Shown one piece after another: positions 24,606 through 33,172 of a stretch of DNA of 64,000 nt. The translations under genes were made by a program, and so were the position numbers. The stretch spans positions 16,301 through 80,300 of the forward strand of contig CASDUJ010000008.1 in NCBI GenBank assembly GCA_949283935.1, written 5' to 3'. The stretch's first letter is position 1, and each line of letters begins with the position of its first letter. Under the pieces are notes generated by a model. The model made no database searches and was not told the origin of the DNA. It worked only from the letters and a program-made list of their open reading frames with translations. This stretch comes from an uncultured bacterium. GTDB lineage: Bacteria > Cyanobacteriota > Vampirovibrionia > Gastranaerophilales > JAILCC01.

Positions 24606-24839
24606 TTATGAATGACTTTCGATATAATCTACAGCATCTTTAACTGTTTGAATTTTTTCAGCTTCTTCATCAGGAATTTCAATTCCAAATTCTTCTTCAA
24701 AAGCCATAACCAATTCTACAGTATCTAAAGAATCTGCACCAAGATCAGTTGTGAAACTAGCTGTTTCAACTACTTGTGCTTCGTCAACACTTAGTTGGTC
24801 AACAATAACTTTTTTCACTCTTTCTAAAACATTACTCAT
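24606..24839 (-). CDS. acpP: Acyl carrier protein
   Basis: This 77-residue acidic four-helix protein carries growing acyl chains. The phosphopantetheine site is Ser37 in [19 protein letters not shown]. Length and charge match AcpP. AGGGAAAG lies ahead of the ATG. It is the promoter-proximal gene of acpP-fabF. The 204 bp upstream gap (24840-25043) is AT-rich and must hold divergent promoters that I cannot place with confidence. Confidence 0.96.
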   Translation of the reverse strand: MSNVLERVKKVIVDQLSVDEAQVVETASFTTDLGADSLDTVELVMAFEEEFGIEIPDEEAEKIQTVKDAVDYIESHS

Positions 24840-25043
24840 TTTCTTTCCCTCATTTATTCTAAAAAAATAGTTTTCGTACGCTAAATATTAAATTACAAAA
24901 ACACAAAATTTGCAAATTTGTTAAGATAAAAAGTCAAAACTTGTTACCTAACCTAAATGTATAAAATAATTTTACCTTGTTTACTAATTTGCAAAAACTT
25001 TTTCCCATAGACAATAAAAATGTGAATTTTTTAGGAGAAAATT

Positions 25044-25580
25044 ATGGAAAATAACGAACAAAATACAAATAAAAACAAAGAAAAAAAAGCAAAAAAAGAA
25101 TGCAAAAAATTATTAATGGTAGCAATAATGTCTTTTTTAGGTTCATTTTTAGCTTTTTATGTTTTAATGCATCAAACAATACTTCATTATTTTTCACCTA
25201 TCAGAAATGATATACTAAGAAATGAACGTCGTTTAATTCATGATTTTAATAAAGATGCCCAAAAATTTATAGGTATACCCAAAAAAGAATTTAGACATTT
25301 TAAAAATAAAATATCTGCTATTCAAACTGAAAAATACGAAGATGCTTACGTAATAGTTGTTGATTTAAAGCAATTTAATAACAATGAAAACAATATTCGT
25401 TTTAATATAAATGGCAATATGGTAACTGTTTCAGGTAATGTAATTAAAGACAAACATAACAAAGAAAATGCTTATTTCTTTACAGAAACCTTTGAAATTC
25501 CCGAAAAAATAAATATGGAAGAAATTAAAAAAGAAAAAATAGGCAATAAATATATAATAACACTACCAATAGAATATTAA
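25044..25580 (+). CDS. Membrane-anchored Hsp20/alpha-crystallin-like protein
   Basis: This 178-residue protein has a Lys-rich cytoplasmic start, a membrane helix at residues 23-45 (LLMVAIMSFLGSFLAFYVLM) and a helical linker. The end looks like an alpha-crystallin domain: EDAYVIVVDLKQFN, IRFNINGNMVTVSGNV, FFTETFEIPEKINMEEI and NKYIITLPIEY, the usual strand order of small heat shock proteins. The usual I-x-I tail is only weakly present. Membrane anchoring is uncommon for Hsp20 and suggests chaperoning at the envelope. TAGGAGAA precedes the ATG. Confidence 0.65.
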   Translation: MENNEQNTNKNKEKKAKKECKKLLMVAIMSFLGSFLAFYVLMHQTILHYFSPIRNDILRNERRLIHDFNKDAQKFIGIPKKEFRHFKNKISAIQTEKYEDAYVIVVDLKQFNNNENNIRFNINGNMVTVSGNVIKDKHNKENAYFFTETFEIPEKINMEEIKKEKIGNKYIITLPIEY

Positions 25581-25598
25581 TATAAATACCCGATAATT

Positions 25599-25630
25599 TT
25601 TAGGGTTGATTGTTTCAACCCTAAATTTTT
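25599..25630. terminator. Bidirectional terminator
   Basis: TTTAGGGTTGA and TCAACCCTAAA form an 11-bp stem around a 4-6 nt loop, with T-runs on both sides. It serves the Hsp20-like gene on the plus strand and overlaps the stop codon of the convergent gene. Confidence 0.8.
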
Positions 25631-26691
25631 ATTTTGGCATAATTTATAAATTTGATTTTGTTTTTTGAATTTTTTGAAAAATAAAAATTTTCATCTTCAA
25701 TTTTTTGGGCTTTATTTAAAGTCAAAAGTCTATTTAATCTCTTTTTGTTGTTTTCATTAAGATTCAAAAAAAAGATTTGACTTTGATTCATAAAACTAAA
25801 ATTTGACGAAGATATTTCATTGGTATTAAGCCAATTGTTTTGTTGTAAAATTTTAGATGTCTTTTTAGTAATATTTGCTGGTTCTGTTAAAAAATAACCT
25901 TCATTTTGTATTCTAATAGAATTTACATATTCAAAAATTTGCAAATATTTTTCAATATTTAAACAGAAAATATTGTCAGAACAATAATTAATTTTAAAGG
26001 AAAATTCAATGTTTTTCTTTAAACATTCTTGAAAAAATTCATTAGATGGAGTAATAATTTTTTCCAAAGAAAAATGATCGCAAAAATCTTTATCAGTAAA
26101 ACAACTAATGTTTAATCTGTCTATTTGAGATAATTGTTCTGATAATTTTAGTTTGTCCATTTCAAAAATACAATTTGTAAAAAAATCAAAAGAATTTTCT
26201 TTTGAAAACAAACATTTAGGCTTACTTTCAAAAAATTGTAAAAGCTTATCCACGTATTTGTTAAAATCTTGATTGTTTGTTTTGAAAAAATCAAAAAGTA
26301 AAATATTTTTAAAATTTTCTTTCAAAAGATTACAAATACTATTATTGAAACTACTTTTATTTAAAATTAAAAAAGAATCCTTGAAAAAACTATGAACACA
26401 AGGAACATATTCATTAAAATCACAACGTAATTTGTAATAACTCGTTTCTTCGAATAACTCTTTTGTTGCTATATGTTTTTCTTTCATCCAACAAGTAATA
26501 TTTTTTATGTTTGTCAAATTACAAAATTCATTAAATTCTGAAAGTAATTGCATCAAAGACAAAATGGTGTCAAGTTTTTTGACATTAATAAAATAAACAT
26601 AGCCTTGATAGACAGCTATCATATTAGATTCAATATGCAAAAAATTTCCTATAGGTGTAAGTGTTTTAATATTTAAATTAATTGTGTGCAT
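25621..26691 (-). CDS. Hypothetical protein, Phe/Asn/Lys-rich
   Basis: I do not recognise this 356-residue protein. It has no signal peptide, membrane helix or known motif. It is rich in Phe, Asn and Lys and holds about a dozen Cys, scattered rather than paired. Secondary structure looks mixed alpha/beta, with strands at the start (FLHIESNMIAVYQGYVYFINV). The long open frame, with no competing frame, supports it as real. Its stop codon lies within the shared terminator. Confidence 0.6.
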   Translation of the reverse strand: MHTINLNIKTLTPIGNFLHIESNMIAVYQGYVYFINVKKLDTILSLMQLLSEFNEFCNLTNIKNITCWMKEKHIATKELFEETSYYKLRCDFNEYVPCVHSFFKDSFLILNKSSFNNSICNLLKENFKNILLFDFFKTNNQDFNKYVDKLLQFFESKPKCLFSKENSFDFFTNCIFEMDKLKLSEQLSQIDRLNISCFTDKDFCDHFSLEKIITPSNEFFQECLKKNIEFSFKINYCSDNIFCLNIEKYLQIFEYVNSIRIQNEGYFLTEPANITKKTSKILQQNNWLNTNEISSSNFSFMNQSQIFFLNLNENNKKRLNRLLTLNKAQKIEDENFYFSKNSKNKIKFINYAKIKI

Positions 26692-26913
26692 AGTTTTTTT
26701 TCTTTGTATATGACTTTAACCAAATATGCACTAGAAAAATTAATATATTTTCGGTTTATTTTTATTTTTGAAAATTTTTTTGCAAATTTTAAAAATTTAA
26801 GCAATTTTTTCTTCAAAAAAAACTTTAATAATATACAGGGAATAAATTAGGAAAAACAAACGTTTTTATTCTTGTAAACAAAAACAAATACCAATAATAT
26901 GGTAATAGCTCAG

Positions 26914-26940
26914 TTGCTAATATAAAAAACAATGTATAAT
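26914..26940 (+). promoter_or_regulatory. Promoter of the CU-repeat small RNA candidate
   Basis: A perfect -10 TATAAT (26935-26940) follows TTGCTA (26914-26919) at 15 bp. It lies in the 387 bp gap 26692-27078 and points to the CU-repeat stretch and its terminator. The left half of that gap (26692-26880) is AT-rich and shows nothing I can support. Confidence 0.5.
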
Positions 26941-26946
26941 CTCTCT

Positions 26947-26994
26947 CTATTTCTCTCTCTCTATTTCAAGCTCTCTTTAAAGAGCTTTTTTTTT
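26947..26994 (+). ncRNA. Candidate small RNA with CU-repeat (anti-Shine-Dalgarno-like) segment
   Basis: From the expected start of the promoter at 26914-26940 the RNA would be about 48-54 nt. It starts with an unpaired pyrimidine tract made of two CTCTCTCTATTT-type units (26941-26966). It ends in a terminator hairpin AAGCTCT / AGAGCTT followed by eight T. A single-stranded CU tract can pair with GA-rich ribosome-binding sites, the mode of cyanobacterial Yfr1, although the Yfr1 core CUCCUCAC is not present. No reading frame fits. The alternative is that it is only the end of a longer untranslated RNA. Confidence 0.45.
26968..26994 (+). terminator. Rho-independent terminator before the Gfo/Idh/MocA gene
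   Basis: The stem AAGCTCT / AGAGCTT with a 6-nt loop is followed by a run of T at 26986-26994. Confidence 0.8.
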
Positions 26995-27078
26995 GCATAA
27001 AACTTTATATTTTATTTATTTGACTTTAATATTGCTATTTATTTATTATAAAGAAAGTTGGTAATATTTGAGGAAAAA

Positions 27079-28083
27079 ATGACTGATAAATTTGTGGCAA
27101 TAACAGGATGTGGTTTGTGGGGTAGAAATTTAGTAAGAAATTTTTATAGTTTGGGTGCTTTGCATACTGTTTGTGATTTAGATTTTGAAAATCTAAAATT
27201 AATAAAAAATACTTATGAAGATATTCACTTTACGTCGGATTTTGATAACTTGTTAACTACAGAAGAAATAAAAGCTATAGTTATTGCTACACCAAGTCAT
27301 ACACATTATGGCATGGTGAAAAAAGCTTTATTAGCAGGAAAACATGTTTATGTGGAAAAACCTATTGCTACAAGAGCTCAAGAGGCAAAAGAATTAAGTA
27401 AAATTGCTCAAGAAAACAACTTAACTTTAATGGTGGGGCATTTGCTTTTATATCATCCTGCAGTAAATAGATTAAAAGAATTAGTACAAGCAGGAGTTTT
27501 GGGAGAAATTACTTACGCACAAAGTGATAGGTTAAATGTTAATTATTTTAAAAATGATAGAAGTGTAATGTGGGATTTAGCTCCTCATGATTTATCTATG
27601 GTTTCTTATGTTTTGGGAAAAGATCCTATTAATGTAAAAGCTGCTGTAGGATGTTCTTCTGACAAAAATAATATTATGGACATAGTACATTTAGATATAA
27701 ATTTTGAAGGAGATGTTCTTGCACATATTTCAGATAGTTGGATAACTCCAGCAAAACATGTAAGACTTTTGGTAAGAGGAACAAAGGCTACAGCAATTTT
27801 GGATGATACAGTTCAAGAAAATAAACTTGTAATTTATGATAATTTATCTTCAACAAACAAACATGTAGAATATCCTGATTATTTAGAAATTGAACCATTA
27901 AAATTGGAATGTCAGCATTTTATTACTTGTGTTAAAACTGGACAAACGCCTAGAACAGATGGTCAAAATGGATATAAAGTAGTAAAAATTTTGGAAGAAG
28001 CAGATAGAATAATGCTTGGTCAAAAATATGATGAATTAGAAAAAATTCAATTTTCTTCGTCTAGAAGCAAGGCTCATCTTTAA
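27079..28083 (+). CDS. Gfo/Idh/MocA-family NAD(P)-dependent sugar dehydrogenase
   Basis: This 334-residue protein has an N-terminal Rossmann domain (VAITGCGLWGRNLVRNFYSLG), the family motif VYVEKPIATRAQEAKEL with the catalytic Lys of EKP, and GHLLLYHPAVNRLKELV, then the C-terminal alpha/beta domain with WDLAPHDLSMVSYVLG. The latter pattern is frequent in enzymes acting on UDP-N-acetyl sugars (WlbA/WbpB type), so a role in surface sugar synthesis is plausible but unproven. The start is the ATG at 27079, behind GAGG. Its stop overlaps the next ATG by one base (TAATG). Confidence 0.85.
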   Translation: MTDKFVAITGCGLWGRNLVRNFYSLGALHTVCDLDFENLKLIKNTYEDIHFTSDFDNLLTTEEIKAIVIATPSHTHYGMVKKALLAGKHVYVEKPIATRAQEAKELSKIAQENNLTLMVGHLLLYHPAVNRLKELVQAGVLGEITYAQSDRLNVNYFKNDRSVMWDLAPHDLSMVSYVLGKDPINVKAAVGCSSDKNNIMDIVHLDINFEGDVLAHISDSWITPAKHVRLLVRGTKATAILDDTVQENKLVIYDNLSSTNKHVEYPDYLEIEPLKLECQHFITCVKTGQTPRTDGQNGYKVVKILEEADRIMLGQKYDELEKIQFSSSRSKAHL

Positions 28084-28475
28084 TGTTTAAAAATCTTTTA
28101 AAAAGTTTATATTATGACTTTAAATCTGTATTTGTTATACAAAAAGTTAGATATAAAGTTACAGGTTCTTGTAAAAAATGTGGAAAATGCTGTAAAGATA
28201 TAAGAATGAAAAATGCGGATAATGAAAGAGATTTCAAACTAACACAATTTTTTTTCCCCATGTATAGACGATTTGAAATAAAAGGAAAAGATGAAAATGG
28301 AGATTTGATATTATCTTGTAAACTTTTGAAAGAAGACGGAAGTTGTAGTGTTTATGAAAAAAGGCCAAAACTATGCAAACGCTTTCCAAACAAGATTTTA
28401 TATTTTCAAGGCGTACTTCAAGAGGGTTGTGGTTTTAAAATAGAACCTGAAAAAAAATTTGAAGATTATTTGTAG
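28083..28475 (+). CDS. YkgJ-family cysteine-cluster protein, second copy
   Basis: This 130-residue protein shares the layout of the 623-1048 gene: a short basic start, CKKCGKCCKDI near residue 32, a Cys in ILSCKLL, then CSVYEKRPKLCKRFP near residue 95 and a final GCGFKIEP. The GCGFK(F) end is also shared. It is coupled to the sugar dehydrogenase by a 1-nt overlap. The presence of two copies, each last in a different operon, suggests paired partners. The biochemical role is unknown. Confidence 0.75.
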   Translation: MFKNLLKSLYYDFKSVFVIQKVRYKVTGSCKKCGKCCKDIRMKNADNERDFKLTQFFFPMYRRFEIKGKDENGDLILSCKLLKEDGSCSVYEKRPKLCKRFPNKILYFQGVLQEGCGFKIEPEKKFEDYL

Positions 28476-28540
28476 GAAAATAAGTATCATACTGATTTAT
28501 TAAGAATTGTAAACTTTAGTTTGATTTTTAAAAAAAAAGC

Positions 28541-28567
28541 TACAGTTTTAAAAAAACTTGCCGATAA
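28541..28567 (+). promoter_or_regulatory. Sigma-28 (FliA/SigD)-type promoter
   Basis: TACAGTTT at 28541-28548, an 11-bp spacer and GCCGATAA at 28560-28567 match the sigma-28 consensus TAAAGTTT-N11-GCCGATAA in 15 of 16 positions. Transcription would start near 28574, 29 nt before the ATG at 28603. A C/G-containing octamer of this kind is unlikely by chance in such AT-rich DNA. Confidence 0.75.
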
Positions 28568-28602
28568 TAATACATGTGAAAAAAGGTTAGGGAAATATTA
28601 TT

Positions 28603-29961
28603 ATGTCAACAAACATTGGAGATAGCATGGATAATAAGAGGAAATTAGAAGCTGACCCAATAGAAGCAATTTTTGAACTAAATATGGGGGATTTTTTGAC
28701 AGAATATCTTATATCTGATGATTTACTCAAAAAAATTAATACCTCTAATCATGACAAAACAGAAGGACTAAAAAAACAACTTAAAGAATTAATTAATGTA
28801 TATTCTATAGATAATACATTAAATTTGTTAGGATTTAATAACAATGATGATTTTGTAATTTATAATTCTATTGCAAAAACTACAGTAAATATGCTAGATA
28901 TTGATGCCTGTCATATCTTTTTAACAAATGAAAATACAAATTTAATTGATATAGACAATGATTTAGTGTTGGTTGGAACATCTTTAGATAATTCATCTGA
29001 AATTTTTAAACAAAATATTGGACTAAAATTTGAAAATATTGACAATATTATTGTGAAATCTTTTCTTATGAATGATATAATTTCGCTTAAAAATTTAGAA
29101 GCAAATCCTGAATGGCAACCAATACAAGCATTAAATGAAGATAAAACAAAGTCAATAGTAATTGTTCCTATGAGTAGTAATTCTGGCAAAGTAGGAATTA
29201 TTTTACTTGAATCTTATAAAGAAAAATCTTTAATGAAAGAATTTACTGATTTAGTTGAAGTTACTGCCAAGCTTTTTGTAACATCAATGAATTTACAAAA
29301 ACTTGTTGAAGAAACGGGAAATCTTTTAAATGACGAAGAAACATCTCCTATGGAATTAAGACATATAAGAACGGAATTAACTGCAATTATTGGAGATTTA
29401 AGTGATGAACAACAAATTTTTGTTGAAGCTTTAGCAAAATCTGTTGATGCTAAAAGCCACTACCAAACTCATCATTCTTTGAAAGTAGCAGAACTAACAG
29501 CAAAAATATGTGATTATTTACAATTAAACGAAAAAACAAAAGAATTAATATATTATGCAGGTATGTTGCAAAATATAGGAAAAATTACTTTACCTGAAGA
29601 ACTTTTTACCAAAAAACAAAAACTGTCCAAAGAAGATTGGGACAAACTTCAAAATCATCCAAATGTTGGAGTAAGTTTATTAATGAAAATTAATTTTTTG
29701 TCAGAAGTTGTTCCCTATGTTCATTATCATAAAGAACGTTGGGATGGAAAAGGTGAACCAGAGGGATTGTCAGGAAATAGTATTCCTTTAGGTTCTAGAA
29801 TTATTGCTGTAAGCGATGCTTATACAGCTTTAACAAGCGATAGACCTTACAGAAAAGCTTTATCTAAACAAGAAGCTATTGAAACTTTAAAGAAAGAAGC
29901 TGGTATTAAATGGGATCCTGTTATTGTGGATGCTTTAGTTCATTTAGAATTAAATAATTAA
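28603..29961 (+). CDS. GAF plus degenerate HD-GYP domain protein, sigma-28 dependent
   Basis: This 452-residue protein has a helical N-terminus, a GAF-like domain (about residues 80-220, DIDACHIFLTNEN ... KSIVIVPMSSNSGKVGIILLES) and an HD-GYP domain (about 275-450). The HD-GYP frame is complete, but metal-binding residues have changed: the usual LLHDIGK reads MLQNIGK, so the HD pair is QN; HHHERWDGSGYP reads HYHKERWDGKGEP, so GYP is GEP. His of HHSLKV and Asp of AVSDAY remain. It is therefore probably not an active c-di-GMP phosphodiesterase and may be a sensor or binding protein. The sigma-28 promoter ties it to flagellar or chemotactic function. Confidence 0.85.
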   Translation: MSTNIGDSMDNKRKLEADPIEAIFELNMGDFLTEYLISDDLLKKINTSNHDKTEGLKKQLKELINVYSIDNTLNLLGFNNNDDFVIYNSIAKTTVNMLDIDACHIFLTNENTNLIDIDNDLVLVGTSLDNSSEIFKQNIGLKFENIDNIIVKSFLMNDIISLKNLEANPEWQPIQALNEDKTKSIVIVPMSSNSGKVGIILLESYKEKSLMKEFTDLVEVTAKLFVTSMNLQKLVEETGNLLNDEETSPMELRHIRTELTAIIGDLSDEQQIFVEALAKSVDAKSHYQTHHSLKVAELTAKICDYLQLNEKTKELIYYAGMLQNIGKITLPEELFTKKQKLSKEDWDKLQNHPNVGVSLLMKINFLSEVVPYVHYHKERWDGKGEPEGLSGNSIPLGSRIIAVSDAYTALTSDRPYRKALSKQEAIETLKKEAGIKWDPVIVDALVHLELNN

Positions 29962-30890
29962 ATTATTTTTTCTATTATATAAAGAGGACGATTTTTAGTT
30001 TCATTGTAAGTTTTTCCCAAATATTCACCTAAGATTCCAATACTAATTAGTTGAATACTATTTAGCAAAAATACAACTGCTAAAAGTATTTCAAATTTAG
30101 GTATTTGATTTGTAATAATAAAAAAGCAAATACTATGTGCTAAAAAGCCCAAACCAATCAAAAGAATTAATATACTTACCCAAAAAGCAAGTTTTAATGG
30201 TTTGGTAGAAAATCCTGTAATTCCTTCCCAAGCTAATGCTATTAATTTTTCAGGTGAATATTTACTAAAACCTGCTTTTCGTTTTTGTCTTACATAAAAA
30301 ACTTTTTCTTGATTAAATCCTAAAAGTGGAATAGTAGCTTTTAAAAATAAATTTTTTTCATTAAAATTTTTTAATGCTTCAACAGCTTTTTTGCTCAAAA
30401 GTCTGTATTCTGAATGATTATAAACTAAATTAATTCCAATTAATTGCATAAATTTATAAAACATTTCAGCTGTATATTTTTTGAAAAAACTATCAGAAGA
30501 ACGATCTTTTCTTATTCCATATACAATATCTGCTCCAAGTAAAAATTTATCAATCATTTCGTACATAGCATTAATATCTTCTTGTAAATCTGCGTCAATT
30601 GTAATGTATATATCTGCATCAATATTAAAAAGTCCTGCAATGATTGCATTTTGTTGACCAAAGTTTCTTGAAAGTTTTATACATTTTATCGAATGATTTT
30701 GTTTTATTTCTTGTTGAATCAAATTATAAGTGTTATCAATACTTCCATCATCAATAAAACAAATAAAACTGTCTGCAGATACTTTATTATTGGCAATTAA
30801 ACCAGACAATATTTCTTTGAAACAATTAATAGAAGTTTTAATTAAAGATTCTTCATTATAAACAGGTATTATAATTGCTAATTTATTCAT
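29958..30890 (-). CDS. GT2 polyprenyl-phosphate glycosyltransferase (GtrB/ArnC/DPM1-like)
   Basis: This 310-residue enzyme has a GT-A domain: LAIIIPVYNEE, CFIDDGSIDNTYN, KLSRNFGQQNAIIAGL and the metal-binding DADLQED. Two membrane helices follow in the C-terminal 80 residues (LAFWVSILILLIGLGFLAHS and ILLAVVFLLNSIQLISIGILG). Members move a sugar from a nucleotide to undecaprenyl phosphate for lipopolysaccharide, glycan or protein modification. It is the last gene of the minus-strand run starting at 36090. It overlaps the convergent HD-GYP-like gene by 4 bp. Confidence 0.9.
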   Translation of the reverse strand: MNKLAIIIPVYNEESLIKTSINCFKEILSGLIANNKVSADSFICFIDDGSIDNTYNLIQQEIKQNHSIKCIKLSRNFGQQNAIIAGLFNIDADIYITIDADLQEDINAMYEMIDKFLLGADIVYGIRKDRSSDSFFKKYTAEMFYKFMQLIGINLVYNHSEYRLLSKKAVEALKNFNEKNLFLKATIPLLGFNQEKVFYVRQKRKAGFSKYSPEKLIALAWEGITGFSTKPLKLAFWVSILILLIGLGFLAHSICFFIITNQIPKFEILLAVVFLLNSIQLISIGILGEYLGKTYNETKNRPLYIIEKII

Positions 30891-30906
30891 TTAATTTCCT
30901 TGAATG

Positions 30907-31299
30907 TTAACGTTTTATTCTATGTTTGGCAAAATTGTCAACTGCATTAATTACATTAGCATTTGCGCTTAAACGTTTTTTTTTCTTGTCACGTTGTCTT
31001 TGCAAATTAGCAAACCATATAAAAGAAAGACATATTATAATAACTAAGCACAATAAAATACCGCCAAAAATTTTAATTATTAAACTTGAAAGCTTTCCTG
31101 TAATTTTTTTTACTTTCGGTTGTTTTTTTTCTGGTTCAAAAACAGGTCTTTCTAAAACATCTTCAGGTTGTTGATCTATTGTGGTTGTTGATACAGCTAT
31201 AATATTATAAGATTTGGCTGAAGATGTTTGTGTATTAAAAAAGGTATTAAATGAAAAAATACATAACATAACTAATATTATAGAAAATATTTTTTTCAT
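30907..31299 (-). CDS. Hypothetical exported membrane protein
   Basis: I do not recognise this 130-residue protein. A signal peptide (MKKIFSIILVMLCIFSFNTF) is followed by a Thr/Gln/Pro-rich outer segment of about 45 residues, one membrane helix (IKIFGGILLCLVIIICLSFIW) and a strongly basic tail (QRQRDKKKKRLSAN ... KHRIKR). The topology is N-out/C-in, with a cationic cytoplasmic end that could touch nucleic acid or ribosomes. It lies 7 nt after RNase E/G and 16 nt before the glycosyltransferase, within one operon. Confidence 0.6.
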   Translation of the reverse strand: MKKIFSIILVMLCIFSFNTFFNTQTSSAKSYNIIAVSTTTIDQQPEDVLERPVFEPEKKQPKVKKITGKLSSLIIKIFGGILLCLVIIICLSFIWFANLQRQRDKKKKRLSANANVINAVDNFAKHRIKR

Positions 31300-31306
31300 T
31301 GTTTTA

Positions 31307-33139
31307 CTACTCCTCTTTTGATTTTGGTTTTCTACCTCTTGTTGATGTTTTTTTTGTTGGGGTTGTTTTTTTACTAACTGTTTTTCTTCTTTTTGTTGGG
31401 GTTGATGTTATTGGTTTTTCTTCAACTGTTTCAGTTGGATTAGTTGTTTCTGGTAATGAAAGTTGTTGAACCTCTGTAGTTTCAGAAGGTTTATTTTCTT
31501 CTGTTGCAATTGATTCTATAGGTTTTGCAAAAATTGCTGCTTCTGCATTTTCAATTTCTGATAACATCATAAATGTATCCCGATTTAACCATTGTGGAAA
31601 CTTTTTATTAACTGTATTAATTGGAATTTTTGCACTTTTTACAATTTTTGCAAGTGGAAAATATATTCCTGATTTACTTATGAAATTTTTTAAGACTTCA
31701 CAATTAAAAATAAATTTTGTAAATTCTTTTCTTTCCTTTTGTTGAGGTTTTTGAATTGTTGCATTCAAAGAAGGCGAAGTTTGTATTTTTCTTTCTTGTA
31801 TTTCTTGAGGTTGTTTATTCTCATTTTGGTTATTTTTTATGGTTTTATTTTGGTTATTGTTTTGAGGTTTTATTGGAGTTAATTTAATTTTAGAGCTTTT
31901 AGCTTTGTATTCAGTTTCATTTGGCGAAGATGCAAAATTAAATGCTTCCATTATGTAGCCTGTTCCATTACAAGCTGGACATTTTTTTGTGAATATTTCT
32001 TGCAAACTTTGACCTTGTCTGTGTCTGGTTAATTCAACTAAACCTAAATCAGAAATTTGTCCTATTTGCGGATTAGCTTTGTCTGGCTCCAAAGCTGCTT
32101 CAAAATGTTCCAAAATAGCAAGTTTATCCGCTCTATTATCCATATCAATAAAATCAATAATAATCATTCCGCCTATATTTCTTAATCTTAATTGTCTTGC
32201 TATTTCTTCAATTGCTTCAAGGTTAGTTTTTCTTATAGTTTCAGCTTGAGATGCTCCACTTGTGAATTTCCCACTATTTACATCAACTACCGACAAAGCT
32301 TCTGTTTGTTGTATAAATAAATAGCCTCCGCTTGGCAAAGTAACTTTTGTTTGTAAGGCATTTCTTATTTCTTTATCTATCCCTTTGTTTACAAGTATAT
32401 TGTCCATACCTTTATGGACAGATACAGTTATATTGTGATTCATATTCCAATTTTGTAATAATTGATTAGCTCTATGCATAGCAAAAGATGTGTCAACTAT
32501 AATTTCATCAGTATCTTCTGTTGCAGCTTCTCTTATAACTCTATACAATAAATCTTGATCTCTTGCCACCAATGCAGGAGGATTATGCGTATCAACAGCA
32601 CTTACAATGTCATTCCATTTTTCAAGAAGAGCTTCAATATCTTCTTGAATTTCACTATCTGTTTGTCCTTCAGCTTCAGTTCTTATAATTACACCCACGC
32701 CTGCAGGTTTTAAAAGGCTCACTATTGATTTTAGTCTGGCTCTTTCTTTGGAAGATTCAATTTTTTTACTTACATTAATTCCTTTTTCATCAGGCATTAA
32801 AACTAAAAATCTTCCCGGAAGAGAAATGGACATTGTTACTCGAGGTCCTTTATGCCCTGTTGGTTCTTTTACTACTTGAACAAGAATTTTTTGTCCGGGT
32901 TTTAATTTTTCTTCTAAAGATCCTTTTCCTATTACATCAGATGCATGTAAAAATCCCATTTTGTCACTGCCTACATTGACAAAAGCAGCTTCAATGCTGG
33001 GTAAAATGTTTTCTACTGTGGCTAAATATACATCGTTTAATAAAATATCGCCTCTAGTTACATAAAATTCTGAAACTTTGTTGTTTTCTATCACAGCAGC
33101 AATATTATCGCGCTCTGATACAACGATTGATTTTGTCAT
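31307..33139 (-). CDS. Ribonuclease E/G family endoribonuclease
   Basis: This 610-residue protein is an RNase E/G. Residues 1-120 hold the N-terminal strand and the S1 domain (VLPSIEAAFVNVGSDKMGFLH). The catalytic Mg2+ site is in LSVVDVNSGKF and IIIDFIDMD, near residues 285 and 330. The Zn-link is the CPACNGTG motif. About 200 residues of basic, Gln/Pro/Thr-rich tail follow, ending in a Lys/Arg-rich segment (KRRKTVSKKTTPTKK), a probable RNA- or partner-binding region. It initiates mRNA decay and rRNA/tRNA processing. It follows the radical SAM gene, as in many Firmicutes and cyanobacteria. Confidence 0.93.
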   Translation of the reverse strand: MTKSIVVSERDNIAAVIENNKVSEFYVTRGDILLNDVYLATVENILPSIEAAFVNVGSDKMGFLHASDVIGKGSLEEKLKPGQKILVQVVKEPTGHKGPRVTMSISLPGRFLVLMPDEKGINVSKKIESSKERARLKSIVSLLKPAGVGVIIRTEAEGQTDSEIQEDIEALLEKWNDIVSAVDTHNPPALVARDQDLLYRVIREAATEDTDEIIVDTSFAMHRANQLLQNWNMNHNITVSVHKGMDNILVNKGIDKEIRNALQTKVTLPSGGYLFIQQTEALSVVDVNSGKFTSGASQAETIRKTNLEAIEEIARQLRLRNIGGMIIIDFIDMDNRADKLAILEHFEAALEPDKANPQIGQISDLGLVELTRHRQGQSLQEIFTKKCPACNGTGYIMEAFNFASSPNETEYKAKSSKIKLTPIKPQNNNQNKTIKNNQNENKQPQEIQERKIQTSPSLNATIQKPQQKERKEFTKFIFNCEVLKNFISKSGIYFPLAKIVKSAKIPINTVNKKFPQWLNRDTFMMLSEIENAEAAIFAKPIESIATEENKPSETTEVQQLSLPETTNPTETVEEKPITSTPTKRRKTVSKKTTPTKKTSTRGRKPKSKEE

Positions 33140-33172
33140 ATTAATTTTTTCCTCATATAAAATTTTTTAAAC

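Noticed and set aside
26692..26900. A promoter or small ORF in the left part of the gap before the sugar dehydrogenase
   Set aside because: Only AT-rich DNA with T- and A-runs; no -35/-10 pair with good spacing and no ORF with a ribosome site.
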